A stretch of DNA of 64,000 nt from JANLTX01 sp049840835. Its GTDB lineage: Bacteria; Armatimonadota; Armatimonadia; Armatimonadales; Armatimonadaceae. Under the pieces are notes generated by a model. The model was not told where the DNA came from. It saw nothing but the letters and a program-made list of their open reading frames with translations, and did no database searches. How positions within the stretch are numbered: the stretch's first letter is position 1; every line of letters starts with the position of its first letter. A program made the translations under genes and the position numbers. Location of the stretch: the NCBI GenBank assembly GCA_049840835.1, contig JASGJG010000001.1:310001-374000 (forward strand), written 5' to 3'. Below, one piece after another: positions 51,147-58,941 of this stretch.

Positions 51147-51530
51147 TCAGGGCAGCGGCTCTACATTAGGGTCTACAAATCCCGCTCGTGCTTCGGGGGA
51201 AAAGAGAAGTTCGCGAGTGTAGTAGCGCTCCAGCACGCCGGGTTGAAGCAGATCGGGATGAGTCGCTTGAAATAGATCCCAGGTCGATGCGCTGTCGAAA
51301 CGGCTGGCAATCAGGCGACAGAACGCCGCTGTGATGGTTTCGTGGTAACCCGTGGGATTGCCCTTGGCTTCGTTGTAACGTCGGATTCCTGTGGAGATAT
51401 GGGTGGGGGCTTCGGTGCTACCGTATTTCTGGAACATCAAGTACCCCATGCGCACATGGGCAGCGTGGGTCCAGAGCTGACGCGGTAGAGTCGTCGCTTC
51501 AAAGGCTTCCAGAAATTCGTTGTCGGTCAT
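51147..51530 (-). CDS. hypothetical protein, 127 aa
   Basis: A small soluble helical protein with conserved-looking aromatic and His positions (QLWTHAAHVRMGYLMF, GIRRYNEAKGNPTGYHETITAAF). I have seen such WTHAAH...GYHETIT sequences as an unnamed conserved family. It is the last gene of the seven-gene leftward operon, overlapping the GNAT gene by ATGA. Function unknown. Confidence 0.65.
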   Translation of the reverse strand: MTDNEFLEAFEATTLPRQLWTHAAHVRMGYLMFQKYGSTEAPTHISTGIRRYNEAKGNPTGYHETITAAFCRLIASRFDSASTWDLFQATHPDLLQPGVLERYYTRELLFSPEARAGFVDPNVEPLP

Positions 51531-52012
51531 CGGGTTGCTTTCTCAAAGCGGGCTACTGTCCAGGTTTCCTCGGCGAGTTCGCTGTGAAAAGCGAATCCAC
51601 GGGCTTCGTAGTATCCGCGTAAGGCTGCATTTCCCGCGTAGCAATCCAGGCGCAGGTAGGGATACCCCTCTGCCGCCGCGATAGCAAAGGCCTGGTCTAG
51701 CAGATGGTCTCCTATGCCGGTACCTGCCCGTTCGCGCGCCACTACCAGCGTGTGCAGGTACAGCGCCTCGCCGGGCTGGGCTTCGGGCCAGAGAACCGGG
51801 TCGCTGTCTTGAAGGCGAAAGGAACCCACCAGTGTCTCGCCGTCCCAGAGGCTATAGAGCCGATGACGCTCGAAGTCTTCGTAAGTGTTTTCCAGGGTGA
51901 AACCATCCGGATGCCATTGAGGTATGCCTTTGTCCCAGAGCCAGCGCGCCGCTTGAACCCGCAGGTCCAGTAGAGCGGGAAGTTCTGCTTCTGCAATACG
52001 GCGAAAGATCAC
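51527..52012 (-). CDS. GNAT-family N-acetyltransferase
   Basis: 161 residues. The acetyl-CoA-binding segment is LVVARERAGTGIGDHLLDQA, preceded by strand ALYLHT and followed by LRLDCYAGNAALRGYYEARGF, the typical GNAT motif order. The N-terminal half contains the GIPQW segment seen in related GNATs. The acceptor is unknown. Overlaps neighbours on both sides by 4 nt. Confidence 0.85.
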   Translation of the reverse strand: MIFRRIAEAELPALLDLRVQAARWLWDKGIPQWHPDGFTLENTYEDFERHRLYSLWDGETLVGSFRLQDSDPVLWPEAQPGEALYLHTLVVARERAGTGIGDHLLDQAFAIAAAEGYPYLRLDCYAGNAALRGYYEARGFAFHSELAEETWTVARFEKATR

Positions 52013-52482
52013 AGAACCTGCTCTAGGAATCGCCGAGAAGAATCATCTAGAGCGGTGCGATCTTCGACCTCGAACCGGCAGCCATCCACATCGGTAATCA
52101 GGATATGGCTGTCGGAGAGCCAGGCGCAGCTCTCGGAGAGGCTCTGCACCACGAAATCGCGCGGCCCCCGGTCGGTCTCCACGTGCCAGTAGGTCACGCC
52201 GAACTCCTGCTTCATACCTGTAATTGCCTTTATCTTTGCTGTGAGATAGCGGCGGCGCAGCTCCTGCTCGGCCACTGCGCGGCTCTCGGGAGTCAGCTCG
52301 TCTAAGCGGCGCACTAGAGCGATTTCCTCGCTCTTGCTATCTAGCAAAGAGAGAAACTCACCAGGCTTGCTAAGTGGTGCGGACTGATACAGGGAGACCT
52401 TTGGGTAGGATTTCTCGTCGCCCACTGTCAAGCGGAGCGTGCCCTGGGGGTGGTAGAACAATTTTAATTCTGTGGGGTTCAT
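52009..52482 (-). CDS. DUF1854-domain protein
   Basis: 157 residues matching DUF1854: a mid-region LDELTPESRAVAEQELRRRYLTAKI, then WHVETDRGPRDFVV, ILITDVDGCRFEVED, and LDDSSRRFLEQ near the C-terminus. In other bacteria DUF1854 genes sit beside ABC exporters of the type found at 54253, so a functional link within this operon is likely. The molecular role is not established. Confidence 0.82.
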   Translation of the reverse strand: MNPTELKLFYHPQGTLRLTVGDEKSYPKVSLYQSAPLSKPGEFLSLLDSKSEEIALVRRLDELTPESRAVAEQELRRRYLTAKIKAITGMKQEFGVTYWHVETDRGPRDFVVQSLSESCAWLSDSHILITDVDGCRFEVEDRTALDDSSRRFLEQVL

Positions 52483-53369
52483 GGTGTCTCTTCCAGAGCC
52501 AGCGACCAGAAGCTCGAAATCTCTTCTGAGGGAGTAAATCCTAAGCGAGCGTTCAAGCGCAGAATCGGCTCGTTATCACTATCGTTTTCGGTGCGCACTG
52601 TGGCAAAGCCGCGTGCGACAAGCCTGCGCATTCCTTCGGTTTTCATGGCAAGCGCTCCACCACATCTGCGCCATTCGGGTAGCACTGCGGTCATTCCGAT
52701 ACGTGGCTCCTCTGGGTTGAGCCAGATACGGTGCAGCCCTACATAGTCGCCGCTGGTCTGGTCTATCAGCACCAGATACAGGTTCGGATCGTAGGCTTCG
52801 GAGCCCATGTTGTTGTGCCAGAAGTCTTCAAAGCTCCAGTTCCAGTTCTCCGAGCCGGGTATCTGCTGGTGAAGCTTCTGTTCCAGCTTGTAGACTTTTC
52901 GATCTCGCTCCGAGTCCTCCGCTAAGTCGGCCAGAGAGGCCAGCCTCAATCCTTCGGGCACAGGCGCAGTAATCGTCACCAGGTCCAACTCGGGAAGCTG
53001 GCAGCGTTGGAGCGCGACCTCTCGGCGTTTCTGAAAGCCCTGGGCTGTATTCCAGGCGTTGCCCTTTTCGCTGGCGGAGCCTACCCAGATTTCTGGGATG
53101 CCGCGCTGCTGGGCTTCGGCTACTGCCGCTTCCAGAAGTTGGACTGCGCCAATGTCATCCCATTCCCCAAAGAACTCCACCCAGTACTCGCCATTCGGCC
53201 AGGGAGTCAGCGCTGCGGCGGCAACTAGCTCGCCATTCTTCTGTGTGAACCAGCGCGTGGGCATACGCTCGGCTTCCGCCAGATCATCTGCCAGTAGCTT
53301 GTCTGCGGGTGTGCCGACCAGCTTTGCCAGTGCGTCATAGTTTCCGCCAAAGGGAACGACTTCCGCCAC
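52479..53369 (-). CDS. tandem GNAT-like acetyltransferase
   Basis: 296 residues that appear to hold two GNAT folds. The first (about 1-130) is degenerate: VQLLEAAVAEAQQRGIPEIWVGSASEKGNAWNTAQGFQKR keeps the helix and end strand but lacks a clear acetyl-CoA loop. The second (about 135-296) has IGMTAVLPEWRRCGGALAMKTEGMRRL and TVRTENDSDNEPILRLNARLGF, the motif A and B equivalents. Acceptor unknown. Confidence 0.78.
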   Translation of the reverse strand: MAEVVPFGGNYDALAKLVGTPADKLLADDLAEAERMPTRWFTQKNGELVAAAALTPWPNGEYWVEFFGEWDDIGAVQLLEAAVAEAQQRGIPEIWVGSASEKGNAWNTAQGFQKRREVALQRCQLPELDLVTITAPVPEGLRLASLADLAEDSERDRKVYKLEQKLHQQIPGSENWNWSFEDFWHNNMGSEAYDPNLYLVLIDQTSGDYVGLHRIWLNPEEPRIGMTAVLPEWRRCGGALAMKTEGMRRLVARGFATVRTENDSDNEPILRLNARLGFTPSEEISSFWSLALEETP

Positions 53370-53374
53370 AGCTC

Positions 53375-53902
53375 TTACATCTGGCCTTTGCGCTGTTGGA
53401 GCAGGAGTAGCACCGTTTGCCCCCAGTGGTAGGACGAGTGCAAAATGACATGAGTGAGCAGCCAGCGCATAGTGAAGCTCCGCCCATCTTCCCGTGTGGC
53501 GACGACATCCGGCCCCTCACAGGTGGAAAGCAGCTCCTTGGTCCGTGCCCGGGTGGTCTCCAGCAGCTCCAGGTAGTAAGAGAGTGGTCTCCCCGGTGGA
53601 GGTATAGGCCAGCGCACGTTGCCCTGGTCTATCTCTGCGCCCAGTACCTCGTCTTCCATGTCTTGATAGGGCTGGCCACATCCCACACAATGCAGCCAGA
53701 AGGCTTCGACTTCTGCGATATGCACCAGAAGTGCCGCGATACTGTGCCCTGCCTCAAAAGGCTGCCAGACAAGCTCTTCTGCACTGACATCACCCAGCAT
53801 GCGGATGTACTCGCCGGGTACCTGCTCCAGCTGCCGGAGCATCAGGGTTATTTCCGCGTTTTCTACCCCCTCTACAGATGGGGTATCCATGATGTTGCTC
53901 AC
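53375..53902 (-). CDS. DinB-family four-helix-bundle protein
   Basis: 175 residues. DinB/YfiT-like metal-binding histidines occur in ALLVHIAEVEAFWL and in the late helix LLTHVILHSSYHWGQTVLLL. Members bind a divalent metal and some are thiol-dependent transferases (bacillithiol, mycothiol), but the role here is open. It overlaps the upstream gene by 4 nt. Confidence 0.85.
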   Translation of the reverse strand: MSNIMDTPSVEGVENAEITLMLRQLEQVPGEYIRMLGDVSAEELVWQPFEAGHSIAALLVHIAEVEAFWLHCVGCGQPYQDMEDEVLGAEIDQGNVRWPIPPPGRPLSYYLELLETTRARTKELLSTCEGPDVVATREDGRSFTMRWLLTHVILHSSYHWGQTVLLLLQQRKGQM

Positions 53903-54243
53903 TTGGATAGCTCCGGTTCGGCGGCGAGGTCGAAATAGGTCACATCGCCCAGGCGCAGGTAGAACTCCCGCTCCGGATTGCGCGAGAACTCATGCACCCA
54001 GGCAGCGCATCTTTCCCGCTCCAATCCGGCGCTTTCAATCTCTCGCCGAAGCTCGGCGATACGAGTGTCAGACTGCGTGACATTCATATCCACCATGAGC
54101 TCGGCTAGCTTCGCGCGGGCTTCTTTCTCTTTGCTATGGAACTCACGATACTTCTTTCGGACCGCTTCCAGAAGCTCCGAAGCCTGGTAGGTGAACTTCC
54201 ACTCAAAGCGATTGATGTTCGAGTTATCGTTGTAGAGTCCCAC
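53899..54243 (-). CDS. coiled-coil hypothetical protein, 114 aa
   Basis: Not recognised. A long charged helix (ELLEAVRKKYREFHSKEKEARAKLA to ELRREIESAGLERERC) suggests a coiled coil, flanked by short beta-like ends (FYLRLGDVTYFDL). It lies 9 nt after the ABC transporter stop. Confidence 0.62.
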   Translation of the reverse strand: MGLYNDNSNINRFEWKFTYQASELLEAVRKKYREFHSKEKEARAKLAELMVDMNVTQSDTRIAELRREIESAGLERERCAAWVHEFSRNPEREFYLRLGDVTYFDLAAEPELSK

Positions 54244-54252
54244 TCTGTGCTA

Positions 54253-56481
54253 TTACCCTTCTGTATACGCTACGGTTTCGGCGATGGCCTGGCTGGTCTG
54301 CTGCTGGGTTTCCACCAGCTTGTAGAACGCACCCTGTTTCTCCATAAGCTCCGCGTGCGTACCCATCTCGATAATCTTGCCTTTTTCTAAGACGATCAAG
54401 CGGTCCGCGTTTCGGAGCGTCGAGAGCCGGTGCGCGATGGCGAAGGTGGTTCGGTCCTTAGTAAGGTTTCCAATAGCCTGCTGGATTTTCTTCTCCGTCT
54501 CCACGTCTACCGAGCTGGTCGCTTCGTCTAAGATCAGAATCCGTGGGTTGTGCAGAATCGCGCGGGCGATAGAGACACGCTGGCGCTCACCACCAGAGAG
54601 CTTGGCGCCTTTCTCTCCCACGCTGGTATCGTAGCCATCGGGCTTCTGCACAATGAACTCATGCGCGCAGGCGGCACGGGCCGCTTCTACGATTTCCTCG
54701 AACGACGCATCTGGCTTACCGTAGGCGATGTTCTCCGCGATGGTGCCGTTGAACAGAAACGGTTCTTGGAGCACGATTCCGATATGGCGGCGCAGGTCCT
54801 GGAGGTCCAGGTCGCGCACGTCTACACCATCTAAGAGCAAGCGTCCGGCGTCGGCTTCGTAGAAGCGGCAGAGCAGGTTCACTGTGGTAGACTTGCCCGC
54901 GCCGCTCTTACCCACCAGGCCGATCATCTCTCCGGCTTTGACATCGATATCCAGGTCTTTCAGCACCGGGTTGGACTTATCGTAGCCGAAGCGCACGCCC
55001 TCGAAGGTCACGCGGCCTTCTACTTTGTCCAGTTTGATGGAGTCGGGTTTTGTGTAGGTTTCCGGCTGGGCATCGATAACTTCGAACACACGCTCGGCGC
55101 CTGCCATGGCCCGCGAAAACCACTGGTTGATCTGCCCGAACCACTGGAGCGGGCCATAGACCTGCCAGAGCAGGATCTGCATAGCCATGAGCGTTCCGAA
55201 CGTCAGCTCGCCTTTTAACACCAGGTAGCCGCCATAGGCCCAGTTGATGAGCGCGCCGGAGCCGATCACAAACTGCATGGTGGCATCGAATTTGTACCAG
55301 CGGCGGTCTACCGTGATACCCGCCTGCGCCAGATCGTTGTTGCGCTGCGTGAACTTGCCCCACTCGCCATCTTCCCGGGCAAAGGCTTTCACGACTCGGA
55401 TACCATTCAGGGATTCATTGAGATGCGTGTGGAACCGGCCCCACTTCTGTCCGATCTTGTGGAACAGCAGAGACATCGGTTTCCAGAGCATGGCGCCGCT
55501 GACAGCGACTATTGGCACCGGCACCAGAATGGCCAGCATGATCTTCCAGGAGAGGAAGAGGCCGCTGATAAGTCCACTGAACAGGGTGAACAGCCCGGTG
55601 AGCACGTAGGGAAGCCCGTCTACCAGGAAGCCCCACACCCGGTCGGTGTCCTGGGTGACTCTGGAGATAATGGCGCCCATCTGCCGTTTGTCGAAGAACC
55701 CTAGCTGTAGGAACTCCAGCGCCCGGTAGATATCGGCTCTCAGGTCTTTTGCAATATTTCCTGAAAGAAAGGCGACGTTGTGGCCCTTCCAGGCGATACA
55801 GAGCGAGTTAGCCGCCTGCGCCGCTACCATGCCGCCCACGATCCAGGCCAGCATAGCGCCCCCGGTAGCCATATCGGGCTTCTGCGCCACATTGAGAACT
55901 TCATCCGTCAGCTTGCGAATCAGGAATGGGTTCAGGAACGTGGCGACGGCCGCTATCAGCAGCGACGAAGCCACGACCATGACTGCCTTGGACTTGTAGG
56001 GAGCCAGGTACTTCAGGATGCGCATCAGTACCGCCGCGCGCTTCACGCAGGCGGGGCAGCGTCCGTCGGGTTCGGGTAGCAAGCGTCCGCAGCGGTCACA
56101 GCGAGTCTTCTGTCGCTTCAGCGAGACGGCTAGCTCCTCACCCTTGGCAAGCTGCTCGATGCCGCGTGCGAGTTCGGAGAATCGCGCTGCTACAGCAGAA
56201 GTGAAAGCGGCAATCGCCAGTATCCCGGTAGTGGTCGTTAGTTCCAGGCGAGCGCCGCCTACCAGAGGCTCGGTGCGCGCTGTTTTAATCTCCGCCATGG
56301 GTACGAGCAGCAGGCGCACTCCGGCTTCATCGAAGACCGATACACCGCTGGCCCGGACCTCTACTGTCCGCTTGCCAAACCGGTGTTCCTCTTCCGCCAG
56401 GAGATCGGCGGTTTCCGAGAGTAGGACCGGGTCCTCGTCCGTTTTTTCGTCCCCAGTACTGGGAAAAGTTTCTGCCACCAT
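54253..56481 (-). CDS. ABC exporter (fused membrane and ATPase domains) with N-terminal regulatory-like domain
   Basis: 742 residues. Residues 1-110 form a beta-rich PH-like domain, then a zinc-ribbon-like segment CDRCGRLLPEPDGRCPAC. Six membrane helices follow (about 135-410), then the nucleotide-binding domain: Walker A GKSGAGKST, signature LSGGERQRV, Walker B ILILDEATS and switch His in AIAHRLST. It works as a homodimer exporter. I start at the ATG at 56481 because GGAGG lies 8 nt upstream; a TTG 13 codons earlier is weaker. It leads the operon containing DUF1854. The substrate is unknown. Confidence 0.92.
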   Translation of the reverse strand: MVAETFPSTGDEKTDEDPVLLSETADLLAEEEHRFGKRTVEVRASGVSVFDEAGVRLLLVPMAEIKTARTEPLVGGARLELTTTTGILAIAAFTSAVAARFSELARGIEQLAKGEELAVSLKRQKTRCDRCGRLLPEPDGRCPACVKRAAVLMRILKYLAPYKSKAVMVVASSLLIAAVATFLNPFLIRKLTDEVLNVAQKPDMATGGAMLAWIVGGMVAAQAANSLCIAWKGHNVAFLSGNIAKDLRADIYRALEFLQLGFFDKRQMGAIISRVTQDTDRVWGFLVDGLPYVLTGLFTLFSGLISGLFLSWKIMLAILVPVPIVAVSGAMLWKPMSLLFHKIGQKWGRFHTHLNESLNGIRVVKAFAREDGEWGKFTQRNNDLAQAGITVDRRWYKFDATMQFVIGSGALINWAYGGYLVLKGELTFGTLMAMQILLWQVYGPLQWFGQINQWFSRAMAGAERVFEVIDAQPETYTKPDSIKLDKVEGRVTFEGVRFGYDKSNPVLKDLDIDVKAGEMIGLVGKSGAGKSTTVNLLCRFYEADAGRLLLDGVDVRDLDLQDLRRHIGIVLQEPFLFNGTIAENIAYGKPDASFEEIVEAARAACAHEFIVQKPDGYDTSVGEKGAKLSGGERQRVSIARAILHNPRILILDEATSSVDVETEKKIQQAIGNLTKDRTTFAIAHRLSTLRNADRLIVLEKGKIIEMGTHAELMEKQGAFYKLVETQQQTSQAIAETVAYTEG

Positions 56482-56633
56482 GCCGCTCGCCTCCACAAAG
56501 CCATATAGACCGAGCGGCAAAAAATACCGTCGGTCCCAGTGTCAATTCCGGCTATGGTATCGCCACTGAGGGCCGTTTTGTTAAAGCGGAAAACTCTTTT
56601 TTACCGGCTTACGATTCTCTATTATATCTCTGT

Positions 56634-56639
56634 TACAAT
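56634..56639 (+). promoter_or_regulatory. -10 box TACAAT for the PhyH-like gene
   Basis: TACAAT ends 7 nt before the ATG at 56647; the region upstream is AT-rich, with no Shine-Dalgarno. Confidence 0.6.
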
Positions 56640-56646
56640 CCGATTT

Positions 56647-57501
56647 ATGACCAATGTGGATCAGACGTTTTTCGAGGAAAACGGCTACGTTGTTGTAGAA
56701 GGAATCGTCTCGAAAGAGAAGTGTGAGGCCGTTGTCTCCGATATCCACGCCTTCTTAGAGATGACGGATGGTGACCGGGAGAGCTGGTATCAAGGCAAAC
56801 GTGGTAGAAGCGGCCTGGCGCACATTCACCAGATGCAGTCGCTCTGGGATATCCGGCAGGACCCGGCAGTGCATGCCGCTTTTGCCAGACTCTACGGTAC
56901 AGAAAAACTCTGGGTCAGCATGGACCGCACCAGCATGAAAGTGCCCAGCGACCCGAACCACCCGGAGTTCGAAGACCGGGGCTTTCTACACTGGGACATG
57001 GATACATCCACCGATCCCGCCACCTGGACTTTTTTCGTGCAGGGCGTGCTGGTGCTGCGAGACACGGATGCGAGTATGGGTGGTTTCCAGTGCGTGCCCG
57101 GCTTCCATGGGCAAAACCTCAAAGACTGGATACCAACTCAGCCCGCAGACCGAAACCCCATGCACCCTGCCCTAGATACGCTCCCGGAAGGCAAGTCCGT
57201 GGTGCCGATACCCGCAAAGCAAGGGGACCTGGTTATCTGGGACCGAACATTGGCGCACGGAAATGGGCACAATAAAGGCAATCTGCCGCGCTTTGCCCAA
57301 TACCTCACTATGTATCCCGCAGGCACCGAAGAAGCTGCTGTGGATAGAGTCGCTTGCTGGCAAGGAGTTCGCGCGCCCCACTTCTGGGAGAAAGACATTC
57401 CCGAAGCGCTGAAAAGCCGGGAGCGCGAGCTGCAGAGTACACCCTCCATACTCACCCCACTGGGGCGCAAGCTTTTGGGCGCAGATTCCTGGGAATCGTA
57501 G
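56647..57501 (+). CDS. phytanoyl-CoA dioxygenase (PhyH)-family Fe(II)/2-oxoglutarate oxygenase
   Basis: 284 residues from the ATG at 56647. Double-stranded beta-helix oxygenase: the metal HxD is in FLHWDMD, the distal His in TLAHGNGHNKGNLPRFAQYL, and the following Arg binds 2-oxoglutarate. FEENGYVVVEGIVS at the N-terminus is typical of PhyH proteins. The substrate is unknown. A 37-codon extension upstream spans the promoter and is unlikely. Confidence 0.88.
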   Translation: MTNVDQTFFEENGYVVVEGIVSKEKCEAVVSDIHAFLEMTDGDRESWYQGKRGRSGLAHIHQMQSLWDIRQDPAVHAAFARLYGTEKLWVSMDRTSMKVPSDPNHPEFEDRGFLHWDMDTSTDPATWTFFVQGVLVLRDTDASMGGFQCVPGFHGQNLKDWIPTQPADRNPMHPALDTLPEGKSVVPIPAKQGDLVIWDRTLAHGNGHNKGNLPRFAQYLTMYPAGTEEAAVDRVACWQGVRAPHFWEKDIPEALKSRERELQSTPSILTPLGRKLLGADSWES

Positions 57502-57540
57502 AGAAACGCAACCTAATGTAGAAAGGCAGGTCTTCAGGAT

Positions 57541-58683
57541 ATGTTTGGGCTGATGAAAGCGGGCGGCTGCGCCCGAAAGACAGAGGCCCGCTATGAGCGG
57601 GCACGGGCCTACTGCGGCACCTGTAAGACCATGGGGCGACTCTATGGGCAGTCTACGCGCCTGCTGCTGAGCCACGATGCTGCCTTTCTAGGCGAGCTGC
57701 TGCTGGCACTCTCCCCAGAGCCAGACTGGGCGCCCGCCTACACCCCGCGCCGCTGCGCCTCGCTGCCCAGCACCGGGCAGATTCCCCCCGCGCTGGCCTA
57801 TGCCGCCACAGCCAATGTCGCCCTGGCCGAGTTCGCCGTGCGCGACAAAATCGCTGATGCCTCCAAGCTCTGGCATACGGTAAGACTGGCACTGAATCGC
57901 CCCTTTCACCGCGCCCGCGCCCGACTGGCTGCCTGGAACGTTCCTACGGATGACCTCTTTGCTCTGCAGACCCGGCAGGCGGAGATTGAGCGGGAGCGAG
58001 GGCAGGCACTGGCCTACTACGCCACGCCTACCGGCAATGCCACCCGGCTGGTATTCTCGCACGGAGCCACCGTAGTCGCTCCCGATAGCGCTGCCACACT
58101 GGGTGCCTTGGGGGAAGCGTTCGGGCGACTGGTCTACACCATCGATGCGCTGAACGACCGTGCGGAAGACGCGAAGAAAGGTGATTTCAACGCCCTGGAA
58201 GCCGCCGGAGCGACGGTAGCAGAAACCCGCGCCTACCTGCGCCAGCTGCTCTCCGATGCGCTCGCCGCTCTGAACGCTCTGCCAATCCCCGGAGAGAAAC
58301 GCACGCTCTTCGCCGGGCGCTTGCGTACCAGCGTGGCCTCTGCTACCGGCGGGGCGCTGACCATGGACGATGGCGCCATTCCCGATGACCCGGCAGCCCC
58401 GGCCATCGTGCGCCGTGCCCGGCGCTGGGGGAACTGCTTCGGCTGTCAGGACGATGATTTCTGCGACTGTTGCTGTGATGGTGCCGACTGCGCCTGTGAC
58501 TGTTGTGACTGCTGCGATTGTAGCAGTGGTTGTAACTGTTGCCACAACTGTGATGGGAGCTGCTGTCACTGCAACTGCGACTGTAGTAGCTGCAGCGATT
58601 GCTGCAGCTGCGATGGCTGTAACTGCTGCGACGGTGGCTGTTGTTGTGATGGCTGCGGAGACTGCTGCAACTGCGGTAACTAG
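57541..58683 (+). CDS. DUF5685-family protein with extreme cysteine-rich tail
   Basis: 380 residues. The body (1-298) resembles DUF5685: CARKTEARYERARAYCGTCKTMGRLYG at the start, helical throughout, including AFGRLVYTIDALNDRAEDAKKG. Residues 299-380 contain 36 cysteines in 82 residues, otherwise nearly only Asp, Gly, Ser, Asn and His, arranged as CDCC, CNCC and CSxC repeats. Such a tail should bind metals (metallothionein-like) or form disulfides. AGGAT precedes the ATG. DUF5685 function is unknown; the tail could be a metal store or a maturation substrate. Confidence 0.82.
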   Translation: MFGLMKAGGCARKTEARYERARAYCGTCKTMGRLYGQSTRLLLSHDAAFLGELLLALSPEPDWAPAYTPRRCASLPSTGQIPPALAYAATANVALAEFAVRDKIADASKLWHTVRLALNRPFHRARARLAAWNVPTDDLFALQTRQAEIERERGQALAYYATPTGNATRLVFSHGATVVAPDSAATLGALGEAFGRLVYTIDALNDRAEDAKKGDFNALEAAGATVAETRAYLRQLLSDALAALNALPIPGEKRTLFAGRLRTSVASATGGALTMDDGAIPDDPAAPAIVRRARRWGNCFGCQDDDFCDCCCDGADCACDCCDCCDCSSGCNCCHNCDGSCCHCNCDCSSCSDCCSCDGCNCCDGGCCCDGCGDCCNCGN

Positions 58684-58690
58684 GCGTAGA

Positions 58691-58933
58691 CCATCTCCCT
58701 TGAATGCTCACTGCGTGAGCTTCGTCCCTCTTCCCATCAGACCCCTCATTCTTCGGGGGGAAGAGGGATAACTCACCTCAACTGCCGAAAAGCGTCAGAC
58801 ACTTTGGCAGAGCGCTTCGCCAGAGGCAGGCCAATGTACTCTTGGTAAGCGCTGATTTCCCCTCTTCCAGCGAGGAACGAGCGATAACGGGAAGAGGGGC
58901 GAGGCCCACGAAGTGGGCACTCAGGGGAGATGG
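58691..58933. repeat. palindromic intergenic element, family A copy 2 (243 bp)
   Basis: Second copy of the element at 14278-14532: same ends (CCATCTCCC / GGGAGATGG), same internal GAGCTTCGTCCCTCTTCCC and AGCGAGGAACGAGCGA segments. The centre is shorter and divergent. Confidence 0.85.
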
Positions 58934-58941
58934 TCCAAAGC

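Noticed and set aside
58343..58711. Ser/Arg/His-rich minus-strand reading frames opposite the cysteine tail
   Set aside because: They are the complement of the TGY-codon repeats; no start signal and an extreme, artefactual composition.
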